A stretch of 64,000 nucleotides of DNA from Algoriphagus sp. (GCF_024305035.1 NZ_JAMWZB010000021.1:31143-95142); one strand, 5' to 3'; positions 54,235 to 63,192 are shown, counted from the stretch's first letter. Translations and numbers: made by a program. Notes: generated by a model from the letters alone, not told the origin.

Positions 54235-55323
54235 TTATTTGAACTTGTAATTAGCCATTCTATATAAAATATCAAACTTTGAGACAATTCGGTGAAAATC
54301 AAATTGATTTGAGTTTAGGTTCCTGCTCCCATCCCTATTTAATGATAGTGTAATTGCTTTTGGATGACCTCTTCTTTCAGGTATAGGAAAACAACAATAT
54401 TCTATGATTTTAGAAAGCTCGTCACCAAGTTCTTTGTCGCTTATTGATGATTTGAATTCTTTAATTGCTTTGTAAAATGCATCAACTAAATAATCATGGA
54501 CTCCTTCGAATTTCCCTCGCCAATGTGTCCATTTGAATTGTGGATCGAGATTTTTACCAATTAAAGCAGTCATATTAGCTCCTGAGAAATAGAAGACTAT
54601 AAGGCTTCCAAATAAATACATGTCGGTAGATCGTACTCTAAAGTTCCAATCAGGGTCGATATATCTATAAAGAAACTCTGTTGGTGCATAATTTAAATCA
54701 CCTGGGAAATCTCCTCCATTTTCATGTGGAGCTTCTATTTCAGCACAAAGTGACCTGCCCAAGTCACCGACTTTTGAAACGATACCATCTTGATAAAGAA
54801 GAACATTTGATGGCTTCAAATCCTGATGCCCAATTTCAATACTATGCAGTTGTTTTAGACCAACAGCTACATTATGAAGCGATTGCAATTTCCAAGCAAT
54901 TTCTACATCCTTACTAAAATTCATATGTGATCTAACATCGCCATCCGACATCTCAAAAACGAGGTAAGGAACATTTGGTATTGTAAATCCCTCTAGAACT
55001 TCTTCTCCTTCATCAACAATCATGGAAACTTTAGATAGCTTATTGTTTTTACATCTCAGAAGTAAATCCCTTTCAAATTGGTAGGCATTGGTTTGCTCAT
55101 TTATTATCTCTACAATTGGTCGACCTCTAAACATTTGAAAGAATGCCTGAAAATTTAGAGCTTTAAGAAATGCTTCTTCCTCACCACGAGTAACTACATA
55201 GCAAACACTAAAGAAACCTCCTGTTGATCCTTCTTTAGGTTCAATTTTTTTTAAAACCGTCCAACCGTTTTTTAGTTCTTTTCCAACTAATGAATGTGCA
55301 GCGTTATCCTGATTTGTACTCAT
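54235..55323 (-). CDS. Eukaryotic-like serine/threonine protein kinase
   Basis: A 362-residue cytoplasmic kinase. The nucleotide loop region is STGGFFSVCYVV with the conserved Lys in EAFLKAL. The catalytic loop is GHQDLKPSNVLL (HRD reads HQD) and the magnesium loop is KVGDLGRSL (DFG reads DLG). Full kinase fold with a helical end and no membrane segment or sensor domain, so the signal must come from another protein. The partner gene is the TPR protein downstream. Placed directly beside a defence operon. Confidence 0.85.
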   Translation of the reverse strand: MSTNQDNAAHSLVGKELKNGWTVLKKIEPKEGSTGGFFSVCYVVTRGEEEAFLKALNFQAFFQMFRGRPIVEIINEQTNAYQFERDLLLRCKNNKLSKVSMIVDEGEEVLEGFTIPNVPYLVFEMSDGDVRSHMNFSKDVEIAWKLQSLHNVAVGLKQLHSIEIGHQDLKPSNVLLYQDGIVSKVGDLGRSLCAEIEAPHENGGDFPGDLNYAPTEFLYRYIDPDWNFRVRSTDMYLFGSLIVFYFSGANMTALIGKNLDPQFKWTHWRGKFEGVHDYLVDAFYKAIKEFKSSISDKELGDELSKIIEYCCFPIPERRGHPKAITLSLNRDGSRNLNSNQFDFHRIVSKFDILYRMANYKFK

Positions 55324-55967
55324 ATTCTTTTTTTTATATTGACTAATCGGGTCAGGAACGGGAATTTCAACCTTACCTTCCTACAGAACTCCCGAAATCC
55401 GGGACAGGACGTACGTAAGACTCTCACCTAACAGAGCCTGCCCCGATTCCTATCGGAGGCTCTTCATGTTTATAAATCGCTTAGTACTAAAAGTACTTAA
55501 GATTGGACCAATTTCCAATGCTCTTAAAAGCATGTACTGGAAATGCAAAAGATTGCTATCGAAATCTAAGCCTATCACTTGCTTGGATTCGGAGCGTTAC
55601 CTCCGCGCCTGGGGACTTTCACCCGTAACGGCCAACTGAATGAGCTCCACATTCAAGGCACACAAAGCGATTTCAATATTTCCCGATATTCATCGTGACG
55701 GGCTGTGCTCTGCACACAAAGATAGCTTAGTTGTTAGCTACTGTAGCCCCCATTCCCCAAATGTTTCTTGGAAGCACTTTGTCCTTCTTTTTTGTCAGGG
55801 AAGGTGAGGTTTTTATTTACTCACTTTATTATTGATTTTCAAAGGTGGTCGTGAATGCTGCGCATTTGATTTTCTTTCGTCATTTTCTTGTTAGCAGGTA
55901 CTGTGCGTTGGCCTTTTGCTCTTTGCCACCTCAGGAATGAGGATGGCAATGTGCAAACAGCGTTGTA
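55324..55967. other. Gene-free stretch with attC-like inverted repeat
   Basis: A 644-base gap between the kinase start and the hsdM stop, with no convincing gene. GCCAACTGAATGAGCT (55631-55646) and AGCTTAGTTGTTAGC (55724-55738) can pair imperfectly and, on the minus strand, resemble the outer ends of an integron attC site. A direct repeat GCACACAAAG lies inside (55658-55667 and 55712-55721). A second TTGTTAGC lies at about 55888. Notably no hsdR or hsdR remnant is present. Confidence 0.4.
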
Positions 55968-57419
55968 TCATTCATCTTTTAACATATTTGCTACATTCTC
56001 GAAACTTTCCAATCCAGCCCTTAAATTTTCAATGATGTCATTTGCAATTACATCAGGTTCAGGAAGATTATCCAAATCAATAAGGCTGGCATCTCTGAGC
56101 CAGAATATATCCATATTGGTTTTATCCCTCGCAACAATATCAGCGTAGTTGTATTTCCTCCATCGCCCTTCAGGATTAGATTCACTCCAAGTTTCTACGC
56201 GCTTGCTTAAGTTGCCCACCTTATAGCAATCAATGAAATCCCGAAGATGCTCAAAGGTTAATGGGTTTTTTTTAGGTGTGTGATGCACGTTAGTCCGGTA
56301 GTCATAAAACCAAACCTCCTTGGTTACAGTTTCTTCTGAGCTATCCTTTTTCTCAAAGAACAGAACATTTGACTTAACTCCCTGGGCATAAAAAATACCT
56401 GTTGGTAATCTGAGTATGGTATGCACATTTACCACTTTCAATAGCTCCTTTCTAACCACTTCTCCGGCTCCTCCTTCAAACAAAACATTATCGGGAAGTA
56501 CTACAGCAGCTCGCCCTTTTTCGTTCAACATAGTAACTATGTGCTGCAAAAAAGAAAGCTGCTTGTTACTTGTAGTTACCCAAAAATCATCTCGCAGAAA
56601 ATACCCTTCCTTTTGGGCTTGTTCTTTACCCGTTGTTGGAATATCGCTGCTGCTCTTACCAAAAGGCGGATTGGCTAGTACTATGTCAACTTGATCTGGC
56701 TTGGTTTTCAAACTATCTGTAACGTGTATGTCTGGCGTTTCTTCCAAATCCCCTATTCCATGTAAGTAGAGATTCATCAAGCACAGTCGGGCAGTTGCTT
56801 TTTCAATCTCCCATCCATGAAACATTTTAAACTTAATATGCTCTCTCTGTTTCTCTGAAAGTTTGGGCGATTTCTCAAGGTATTCCAGTGCTCCTAAAAA
56901 GAATCCACCCGTACCACATGAGGGATCAGCAATAGTTTCATTTGGTTTCGGATGGATGCATTCCACCATAGCTCTAATTACAGGCCGTGGAGTAAAGTAC
57001 TGCCCGGCTCCACTGTTTTCTGCGTTTTTCTGTAATAGAGATTCGTAGATTTCACCTTTAATATCAGCTTCTGTAGAAGTCCAGTCTTCGTCATCAATGA
57101 GGTTAATCAACTTCTTGAGCTTAGCTGAATCATGGATTTTATTTTGAGCTCCTGAAAAAATCTTTTCAAGCATTCCACCGGAATCAGCCAAGGTTTTCAA
57201 AACACGCTCATACTTATCTTGAAGTTCTCCTCCCGATACGGCCTTTAGACCTTTCCATTGACATATATCGGGTAGGTTATACTTGCTTTGATTTTCATCT
57301 GCCATTTTTAGAAATAGCAAATAAGTAAGCTGTTCTAAATAGTCATTATACCCAAGTCCATCATCTCTTAGAGTATCACAGAATGACCATATTTTTTGTA
57401 CTAGATTATTGGTTGACAT
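55968..57419 (-). CDS. hsdM: Type I restriction-modification DNA methyltransferase subunit
   Basis: A 483-residue N6-adenine methyltransferase. HsdM_N helical domain (NLVQKIWSFCDTLRDDGLGYNDYLEQLTYLLFLKMADE), SAM motif ADPSCGTGGFFLGAL and catalytic NPPFGKSSS follow. It needs HsdS for target choice and methylates both strands of a bipartite site. It is the last gene of a five-gene operon, four bases after the HNH gene stop. The usual partner hsdR is not found in the visible flanks. Confidence 0.95.
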   Translation of the reverse strand: MSTNNLVQKIWSFCDTLRDDGLGYNDYLEQLTYLLFLKMADENQSKYNLPDICQWKGLKAVSGGELQDKYERVLKTLADSGGMLEKIFSGAQNKIHDSAKLKKLINLIDDEDWTSTEADIKGEIYESLLQKNAENSGAGQYFTPRPVIRAMVECIHPKPNETIADPSCGTGGFFLGALEYLEKSPKLSEKQREHIKFKMFHGWEIEKATARLCLMNLYLHGIGDLEETPDIHVTDSLKTKPDQVDIVLANPPFGKSSSDIPTTGKEQAQKEGYFLRDDFWVTTSNKQLSFLQHIVTMLNEKGRAAVVLPDNVLFEGGAGEVVRKELLKVVNVHTILRLPTGIFYAQGVKSNVLFFEKKDSSEETVTKEVWFYDYRTNVHHTPKKNPLTFEHLRDFIDCYKVGNLSKRVETWSESNPEGRWRKYNYADIVARDKTNMDIFWLRDASLIDLDNLPEPDVIANDIIENLRAGLESFENVANMLKDE

Positions 57420-57423
57420 ATCC

Positions 57424-58305
57424 TCAAAGTGTTCTTACTAAATCCTTTAACCATGAAAACTCACTCAGTTCTGAGTATACCATCAGGCACGCCTTGGCAG
57501 TGCTGGTATATGGCCTCCGTTCTGAATCCACAAGTTTTCTTATCTCCCGAAAGCATTTTGCCATCATTACTTTTTTCTCTGCACGAGTGTTGGAGTTATC
57601 AATACATTTCTTAGCATCCTTTAATTGCTCCACACAGTCGTCCCAAACGATTTTCCTATCTCTATTTAACTGATCCAGGTCTAAGTGATAGTAAAAGATA
57701 GATTGCTTTACCCTATCAATTTCTTCGTCATCATTGGTTGCCGGTATGGGCACACCTTTATCGAAGGTTAAAAGACAAACATCAGCCGGGTCAATCGGAT
57801 CCAAAAGAATAGGCATTTCGCAGGCCGTATCTTCTTCATCATTAGCCACTCGACCATCTACCAGGTTTAAAGGGAAATAGTCCCCTTTGCCTTTTACCTC
57901 GTCCGTTTCTCCTAATCTATCACGCCTGCGTTTATTTGCCAGGGCACCTGTTAATCGGTAGTTTGTCCACTCATAAGCCAGCCACCAATATCCATTCTGT
58001 TTATGAGTAACCGATTTACTTTTTGGATCGCTATAATCAACTTTCTGTCTTGATTTGTTCTTTGGGCGAAAATGGTCTACTTCAAAATCACCGTTCCCAA
58101 TAGGAGCTTCCGAATACCAGCACTTATTATGAGAAACTCTTAACATAGCAGGCTGAAGCTGATTCCAGTCCGGATTATTTGTTATATACTGTTTTCTAGC
58201 AGCAAAATCCAGCCCTTGCATAGCAACTGCATGAGCTTGTTTGGTGGCTTCCCATCCTAGTTGTTCAACCTCATCCTGAATTCTATTAAGGTCGATATAC
58301 CTCAT
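57424..58305 (-). CDS. ptuB: HNH endonuclease, PtuB-like (TIGR02646 type)
   Basis: A 293-residue protein. The HNH signature is NKCWYSEAPIGNGDFEVDHFRPKNK: a zinc Cys, the E/D-V-D-H motif with the general-base His, and the RPKNK that characterises the retron/Septu-associated HNH group. Downstream blocks NGYWWLAYEWTNYRLTGALANKRRRDR and FPLNLVDG also match that group. In Septu the PtuB nuclease works with the PtuA ATPase. Here it overlaps the ATPase gene by four bases. It should cut nucleic acid when licensed by the ATPase. Confidence 0.85.
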   Translation of the reverse strand: MRYIDLNRIQDEVEQLGWEATKQAHAVAMQGLDFAARKQYITNNPDWNQLQPAMLRVSHNKCWYSEAPIGNGDFEVDHFRPKNKSRQKVDYSDPKSKSVTHKQNGYWWLAYEWTNYRLTGALANKRRRDRLGETDEVKGKGDYFPLNLVDGRVANDEEDTACEMPILLDPIDPADVCLLTFDKGVPIPATNDDEEIDRVKQSIFYYHLDLDQLNRDRKIVWDDCVEQLKDAKKCIDNSNTRAEKKVMMAKCFREIRKLVDSERRPYTSTAKACLMVYSELSEFSWLKDLVRTL

Positions 58306-59888
58306 TTCTTCTTTTCTTCCTTTAAGATCTCATTCAAAACCTCTCTGGCTATTCGGTCTAGCTCTTCCGCCTCCTCTTTGGTATATTTCCTTTTCGTGAA
58401 TGCCTCTTTTTCGCTTGTTAGCCTCAAAAATTGATTATATCGGCTGTCTGACGTTTCATCGTTGAATCCTATTCTATCGAAGTAGGTCTTTAGTCTTTCA
58501 AACTCCTTCTGCTCAGTTTCATCCAGTTCACCTTGTATCAATTTAGCTTGTAAAAACCGCTTTTGATTGAGCAAGTCTTCCAGTTTTTTACTCATCAGCG
58601 AAGGAATTCCAAAAAGCTCGCTAGTAAGGATTTTTGAAACACTCATCTCTCGTGGGCTCATGTATGGGTTGAAAGCTTCCGTTTTACCTTCTTCGTTCTT
58701 CTTGAAGATCTGAACCTGGTTCTTTTTTAAGTTTCCAATCACCAAAGGATCATGAGAGCAAAAGATGATTTGAGTGTTTTCTTTTCGCTTGACAACCCTA
58801 TCCAAGTAATCCAGAAATTTCCATTTCCACATTGGATTCAAGTGGGTGTCAGGCTCGTCTAATAAGATCAGGGATTCTTCATCTTTAGTAAATTTCAACA
58901 AGCCAAGCACGGTCAGGAGCTGCTTTTCTCCCTCGCTTAACTCAGTCATTGCCAATTCACCCTCCACACCTTCCTTTTGTACCTTAATCTTTACATCATG
59001 AAGCATGTCCGATATATGGATACTCTCTAAGGCATTAAATAGGGATATCTTATTGGTATACTTTGATTCGACTAACCGAGAAAAGGTTTCTCCATCGGGA
59101 ATGAAGAGGTACAACCTATCTTGTGTTTCTGCTCTTTTGTAAGATACTTCAACTCTTGCTTTATGCTGTATTGGAGCAAAAGAGTACTCCAACAAGTCAT
59201 CCAGAAAGTTCCTAACCAAACCTTCAGAACCCCACAATACAGCCTTTTTGTTTTTAGCTCTTACCCACTTCGGCTGTTTTAGCATAAACAGAGCAGAACC
59301 AAAATCATTGATTTTTAACTCTTCGCGAAGGAATTCCAATGTTTCATCGCTATGATCTTCCTGGAACATATAAAAAGCGATCAAGGCAAAGCTGGCATGG
59401 ATATTCTGAGCAAGAAAAATTCTGCGAATAGTATCGAACTGAGTAATCCTGGCTTCCGACTTAATTATCTCATCGTAATAGAGCTTCTGATGGGGGATGT
59501 ATAAGTCTGCTAATCGGTCGCTAATGCCTGAATAATAAATGAATACATGCTTCGGTAGGTAGTACTCAATGTTCTGAGTCACTTTGGTTGTTTCAGACTT
59601 GCCATTTACCTTAAAAGAGTATTTGCCGCTATTCAAATCAATTTCAATGTTATTACCTCTACACTCATATTTGACGTAATAGTCAAACTCATGCTTCTTA
59701 ACCTTCCGTTTATGATTATAGACCAAATCAAGATCTCTGAAAATGACTACCAGTGCTTCCAGAAAATTAGATTTTCCAGTGGCATTGAGCCCTAGCAATA
59801 CGGTTTCCCAGGCATTCTCATCAATGTCTATGACAAAATCACTTAAGTTTTTGAATGGAGACTTAATATGTACCTTGTCAATCCTCAT
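58302..59888 (-). CDS. ptuA: SMC-like AAA ATPase, PtuA-like
   Basis: A 528-residue ABC/SMC-type ATPase. Walker A is LGLNATGKSNFLEAL near residue 32-46. The signature is ELSEGEKQLLTVLGLL, Walker B with the catalytic Glu is SLILLDEPDTHLNP, and the H-loop is IIFCSHDP. A coiled middle and a Lys/Glu-rich C-terminal tail follow. With the HNH gene overlapping its 3' end it matches a PtuA/PtuB (Septu) pair. It overlaps hsdS by four bases at its start, which fixes it in the modification operon. Confidence 0.85.
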   Translation of the reverse strand: MRIDKVHIKSPFKNLSDFVIDIDENAWETVLLGLNATGKSNFLEALVVIFRDLDLVYNHKRKVKKHEFDYYVKYECRGNNIEIDLNSGKYSFKVNGKSETTKVTQNIEYYLPKHVFIYYSGISDRLADLYIPHQKLYYDEIIKSEARITQFDTIRRIFLAQNIHASFALIAFYMFQEDHSDETLEFLREELKINDFGSALFMLKQPKWVRAKNKKAVLWGSEGLVRNFLDDLLEYSFAPIQHKARVEVSYKRAETQDRLYLFIPDGETFSRLVESKYTNKISLFNALESIHISDMLHDVKIKVQKEGVEGELAMTELSEGEKQLLTVLGLLKFTKDEESLILLDEPDTHLNPMWKWKFLDYLDRVVKRKENTQIIFCSHDPLVIGNLKKNQVQIFKKNEEGKTEAFNPYMSPREMSVSKILTSELFGIPSLMSKKLEDLLNQKRFLQAKLIQGELDETEQKEFERLKTYFDRIGFNDETSDSRYNQFLRLTSEKEAFTKRKYTKEEAEELDRIAREVLNEILKEEKKK

Positions 59889-61645
59889 GATCTGAGCGAC
59901 AATAATGATTGCGTACCTTCCTTAACCTGTTTTATACTGGCCTTAATCTTTTTGAGCTCCGAATAGAATTTTTCAATATCGCCATTATGCTCACTTTGTT
60001 GCCAAACATCCTTGGCCAAAATTGGCTCATCAGAGGATTGAAGCACTTCTTTAATGTTTCGGGTCTTGCTCATCTTTTTCGTTCTTTTTGGTTGCTTCTG
60101 TCTCAGTTCCTGTTGATTATTTAAATATTCCCTTTTCTCTGCGTTAATACGCTTCAATAATTCGGACGCTGGTTCATCCTTCGAGTTTTGTTCTACCAGT
60201 TTGCCCTCAAAAGCTTTCTTCAATATACTTTGTTTGAGGACCTCTGTTTGTGCCAAGCTTTCTAAAACTGACTTTTCAAGATTTTCGATAATTGAAAATT
60301 TTGATTCCAAAAGCTCAACAATAGCTTCTTGTTCTTCTATCGAAGGCAAGGGAAAAGGCATGCCAGAGAGTACTCCCAAATTAATCGAAGCAAGGTTTGT
60401 AGTTTGCTTCGAATTTTTAAAGAAATAGTTTTTAGCAATTCGAGTTCTGGAAAACATAGAGCAGTAAACTGAATTTACTTTGTCCGATATTATTCGAGCC
60501 CTGAATACATGGTTTTGATGAATACAATTGGGAATTTCATTTCGCCACATTGCACCTCTTCCAACTTTATCCTTATCCCCACCTTCAGTATAAAGCACAT
60601 CTCCATATTCCAATCTGTATTTATCGAATTCATCAGGGGGAACATTTATAGACTTAACCTCATTAAGGTCAAGAAACCCATCTTGTACATTAGCTACTCT
60701 TAGGAAGGGAAGCTGAACGGTATCTTGATTATAGTATTTTTTCCCTTTTGTAACTCCTGAAACGATAACAGCAAAAGAATCTAATGTAATCCATGACCAC
60801 CCATTCGGTAAGTCCGGGAGGTTAGATAAGGTCGTTTCGTTCAATTGAGAAACCTTTTCTCGAATTCTAGGTTTTATAGGCCGTTTTCCATGCTTACCTT
60901 TTTCATTCCACTCACCCAACTGTTTTTCCCATTCTTGCAACTGCTTGGCAATCCAGTCCTCTCGATCCTTTTTTATTTCGTTTAGAGTCTCACTTGTTCC
61001 AATCGGTTTGTTCAACTCTCGCCAATCAAAAGTTAGTGTTCCATCAAATGCATTTTTAAGCAATGCTTGATAATAGACTTCTAGTTGCTTTTGAGCATGA
61101 ATTAAAGTTGATCTGCTATGATCTAATTCACTCAGTAATTCCTCTAACTTATCTACAATTCTATATTGTTCCTTTAAAGGAGGGATAAGGCATTTAGTGG
61201 ATTGTAACTCTCTCTTTGTAATATGAATAAGACCTGTTCCTCTTGATTTTTCGGTAAACTTCTGTATCTGCTGATTTAAAAGGTAGAAAAGAAACTTATT
61301 AGTCATTCCTGAAAAGCAGATTACTTTGTAGATATGCTGATTGAGATAAGCTTGCTGCCTGTTCCAAATATATGCGCCAAAAGAACCAGACCAAGTGAAT
61401 AATAAGTCGCCAGGTTCTACAATATATTTATCTTCAACCGTATGACCTTCTGGAATGTAGTTAAATTTAGCATCCTTATTATTAAGGTTCTGAATTCTGA
61501 TGATTGGAATTCCTGAACCTTTCCAATCAGAAGACTTAAAAGCTTTTCCATTAACGAAAAGTGCTAAAGAACCCAAATCTGCGAATTCCCAGCCACTAGG
61601 CATAGTGTATTTTGAACATGCTTTATTCACAGAATTAGCTTTCAA
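59885..61645 (-). CDS. hsdS: Type I specificity subunit with C-terminal extension
   Basis: A 586-residue HsdS. Two target-recognition domains: TRD1 about residues 17-180 (opens PSGWEFADLGSLALFVNGKAF) and TRD2 about 280-450 (opens LPNGWSWITLDSFAVIVSGVTKG), joined by helical conserved regions (KEQYRIVDKLEELLSELDHS; IEEQEAIVELLESKFS). An about 80-residue tail after the KKAFEGKLV block is lengthened with Lys-rich sequence. It chooses the bipartite target for HsdM. It overlaps the XRE gene by 11 bases. Confidence 0.93.
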   Translation of the reverse strand: MKANSVNKACSKYTMPSGWEFADLGSLALFVNGKAFKSSDWKGSGIPIIRIQNLNNKDAKFNYIPEGHTVEDKYIVEPGDLLFTWSGSFGAYIWNRQQAYLNQHIYKVICFSGMTNKFLFYLLNQQIQKFTEKSRGTGLIHITKRELQSTKCLIPPLKEQYRIVDKLEELLSELDHSRSTLIHAQKQLEVYYQALLKNAFDGTLTFDWRELNKPIGTSETLNEIKKDREDWIAKQLQEWEKQLGEWNEKGKHGKRPIKPRIREKVSQLNETTLSNLPDLPNGWSWITLDSFAVIVSGVTKGKKYYNQDTVQLPFLRVANVQDGFLDLNEVKSINVPPDEFDKYRLEYGDVLYTEGGDKDKVGRGAMWRNEIPNCIHQNHVFRARIISDKVNSVYCSMFSRTRIAKNYFFKNSKQTTNLASINLGVLSGMPFPLPSIEEQEAIVELLESKFSIIENLEKSVLESLAQTEVLKQSILKKAFEGKLVEQNSKDEPASELLKRINAEKREYLNNQQELRQKQPKRTKKMSKTRNIKEVLQSSDEPILAKDVWQQSEHNGDIEKFYSELKKIKASIKQVKEGTQSLLSLRS

Positions 61646-61850
61646 GTTTGACCTTTGAATAAATTTCTTTCAATACTTCACAAGGGTCAGCTCCAATAGC
61701 CAATGAAATAAGATAGAGTTCCTTTGCTCTTAAATGTGCTGATTCTTTCAATGTGAGTTCGCTCAACCGTGGTTTACTAATGCCCGTTTTTCGTGAAACC
61801 TCCGATTTATTAATGGATCTTTTAGTTAAATATTCTCCTAACTCTGTCAT
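61635..61850 (-). CDS. XRE-family regulator heading the HsdMS/Septu-like operon
   Basis: A 71-residue helix-turn-helix protein (EYLTKRSINKSEVSRKTGISKPRLSELTLKESAHLRAKELYLISLAIG). It is the first gene of the operon and overlaps the start of hsdS. It probably represses the operon by binding the repeated sites upstream, delaying expression after transfer. Whether it also senses damage cannot be judged. Confidence 0.85.
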   Translation of the reverse strand: MTELGEYLTKRSINKSEVSRKTGISKPRLSELTLKESAHLRAKELYLISLAIGADPCEVLKEIYSKVKLES

Positions 61851-61861
61851 CGTGTTTTAAA

Positions 61862-61971
61862 GATTTTCTGTAAGCAATATCGGATAAAATTAAAAACTGT
61901 ACATACTTTCAGAAAAAAAAATTGGTAATTTGAAATCAATTCTGTAAATGTGTATTGATTTTCTGTAAGCA
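61862..61971. promoter_or_regulatory. Probable operator array of the XRE regulator
   Basis: A perfect 15-base direct repeat GATTTTCTGTAAGCA at 61862-61876 and 61957-61971, a partial copy TTCTGTAA at 61940-61947, and a related inverted element (TTTCTGAAAGTA on the minus strand, about 61902-61915). They sit in the short gap upstream of the XRE gene and ahead of the divergent frame, suggesting cooperative repressor binding. Confidence 0.6.
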
Positions 61972-61996
61972 TTTAATCAATCAATTAAAACGAATA

Positions 61997-62215
61997 ATGA
62001 GAAGATACACCAAAGCAGATTTGGAGCGAATTGTTTCTGTCGGAGATGTGGGGCTTTGCAAATGTGCTTGCTGTACGTTGGCAGAAAATCTAATAAAAAC
62101 CTCTTGCGGGTCGGCAATTTTTTCAGTCCACCGAAATTTTCAAAGAATCCTTTCCGTTTCTGTCAGCACCGATCTTGTCAACGAAGTTCATCACTTTCTT
62201 CTTTTTATTTCTTAA
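61997..62215 (+). CDS. Uncertain small Cys-containing protein divergent from the defence operon
   Basis: A 72-codon frame starting MRRYTKADLERIVSVGDVGLCKCACC, with five cysteines, four of them within CKCACC-TLAENLIKTSC. It lies downstream of the operator repeats but in the opposite direction. No family recognised. The later part (SVHRNFQRILSVSVSTDL) reads less like a protein, so it may be chance or a remnant. Confidence 0.25.
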   Translation: MRRYTKADLERIVSVGDVGLCKCACCTLAENLIKTSCGSAIFSVHRNFQRILSVSVSTDLVNEVHHFLLFIS

Positions 62216-62264
62216 TTCTTCCGTCACCCGGATAGAAGCACTACTATGTCCAGACAACTATTAA

Positions 62265-62393
62265 ATACAACGTTTAGTATATGAAAAGTAGGCGATTACG
62301 AAACACTACAATTTCGGTTAAGCAAAAAGTTTGACACGTACCTAAACTCTTGAATTCAGCACTATTTCGCCTATTTTTTACATTGTTAGCTGC
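62265..62393 (-). repeat. attC-like imperfect inverted repeat after the nuclease gene
   Basis: On the minus strand the repeat starts at the stop codon of the nuclease gene (GCAGCTAACAATG) and ends ...CTAAACGTTGTAT. The inner arms AAAAGTAGGCGA (62284-62295) and TCGCCTATTTTT (62367-62378) pair almost fully. The outer AAC...GTT ends and 130-base length resemble integron attC recombination sites. Confidence 0.45.
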
Positions 62394-63192
62394 TGGGTTT
62401 TTTTCCTGTGTTTCGTATTTGACTTATATTTCCCTTTGAAAAGGTATAAGTTGCACTATAAAACAAATCATAAAATATATTGATACAGTACCTGTTTTCG
62501 AGTGATTCTCTAATTCTTTTAGTTTGTTTATTTGGCTTTCCTGATATCATCAAGCTTGGAGCAATATGAGGCGGTGATTCAACTTTACCTTCGTCAGTCA
62601 TATATTCCTTTTTTAGCTCATTTACTACTCCAATAAAATTGAACAATAATTCAGGGAATGGATTAAACTGCTTTACTTCACAGAATGAAATTAGGTTCTT
62701 GTTTTCAACATATGAGAATGTTGTTTTGGTATCGTAATAGTCTTTAGTATATTTTACTTTCCCTTTTTTGATAATTGCTATGTCAGGAGTAGTAAATATT
62801 TTATCATCTTGTGAGCTTTGAATAGCAACGTTATGTTGTATTTCAAAATTCTTTCTTCTGTTCTTTACCTTTTTACTAACTAGAAAATGAGAAAAATTTG
62901 ATTGTATTCCTGAAGGAGAGCATTTATACCTGTACTTACCTGATTGTAGATTTTCAACTGACACGTCATATCCGTTGCTTTCGTAAAATCTTATGATATA
63001 ATTGTAGCAGGTCATTTCGAAATAGTCACTTGTTCTTTTTGCTTGATTGACAACAATAGTTTTATACTTATTTGCAAATTCTCTAATTTCCTTCTCAAAC
63101 TGTGTATGACTTTTAAAAGGGGATGTCGAAGTCATCTTCTTGGTTGTCTTGGTTGCCTTTTTCCCTTTTTGGTTTTTGGTTGTTGTTGTCAT
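62386..63192 (-). CDS. Probable PD-(D/E)XK-fold nuclease
   Basis: A 268-residue protein with a Lys/Thr-rich N-terminal tail. The core has the nuclease-like sequence FTTPDIAIIKKGKV then LISFCEVKQFNPFPELL (Asp ... Glu-x-Lys), typical of restriction-endonuclease-like folds. A further upstream residue set (GYDVSVENLQSGKYRY) may be part of the fold. The start is uncertain: ATG codons at 63216, 63192 and 63135 are all possible; the last gives only a 23-base overlap with the preceding gene, the others 80 or more. Function inferred from motif only. Confidence 0.6.
   Translation of the reverse strand: MTTTTKNQKGKKATKTTKKMTSTSPFKSHTQFEKEIREFANKYKTIVVNQAKRTSDYFEMTCYNYIIRFYESNGYDVSVENLQSGKYRYKCSPSGIQSNFSHFLVSKKVKNRRKNFEIQHNVAIQSSQDDKIFTTPDIAIIKKGKVKYTKDYYDTKTTFSYVENKNLISFCEVKQFNPFPELLFNFIGVVNELKKEYMTDEGKVESPPHIAPSLMISGKPNKQTKRIRESLENRYCINIFYDLFYSATYTFSKGNISQIRNTGKKPSS

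Noticed and set aside
55324..55967. Possible hsdR fragment downstream of hsdM
   Set aside because: No helicase or nuclease motif in any frame; sequence consists of short inverted repeats and AT-rich text.
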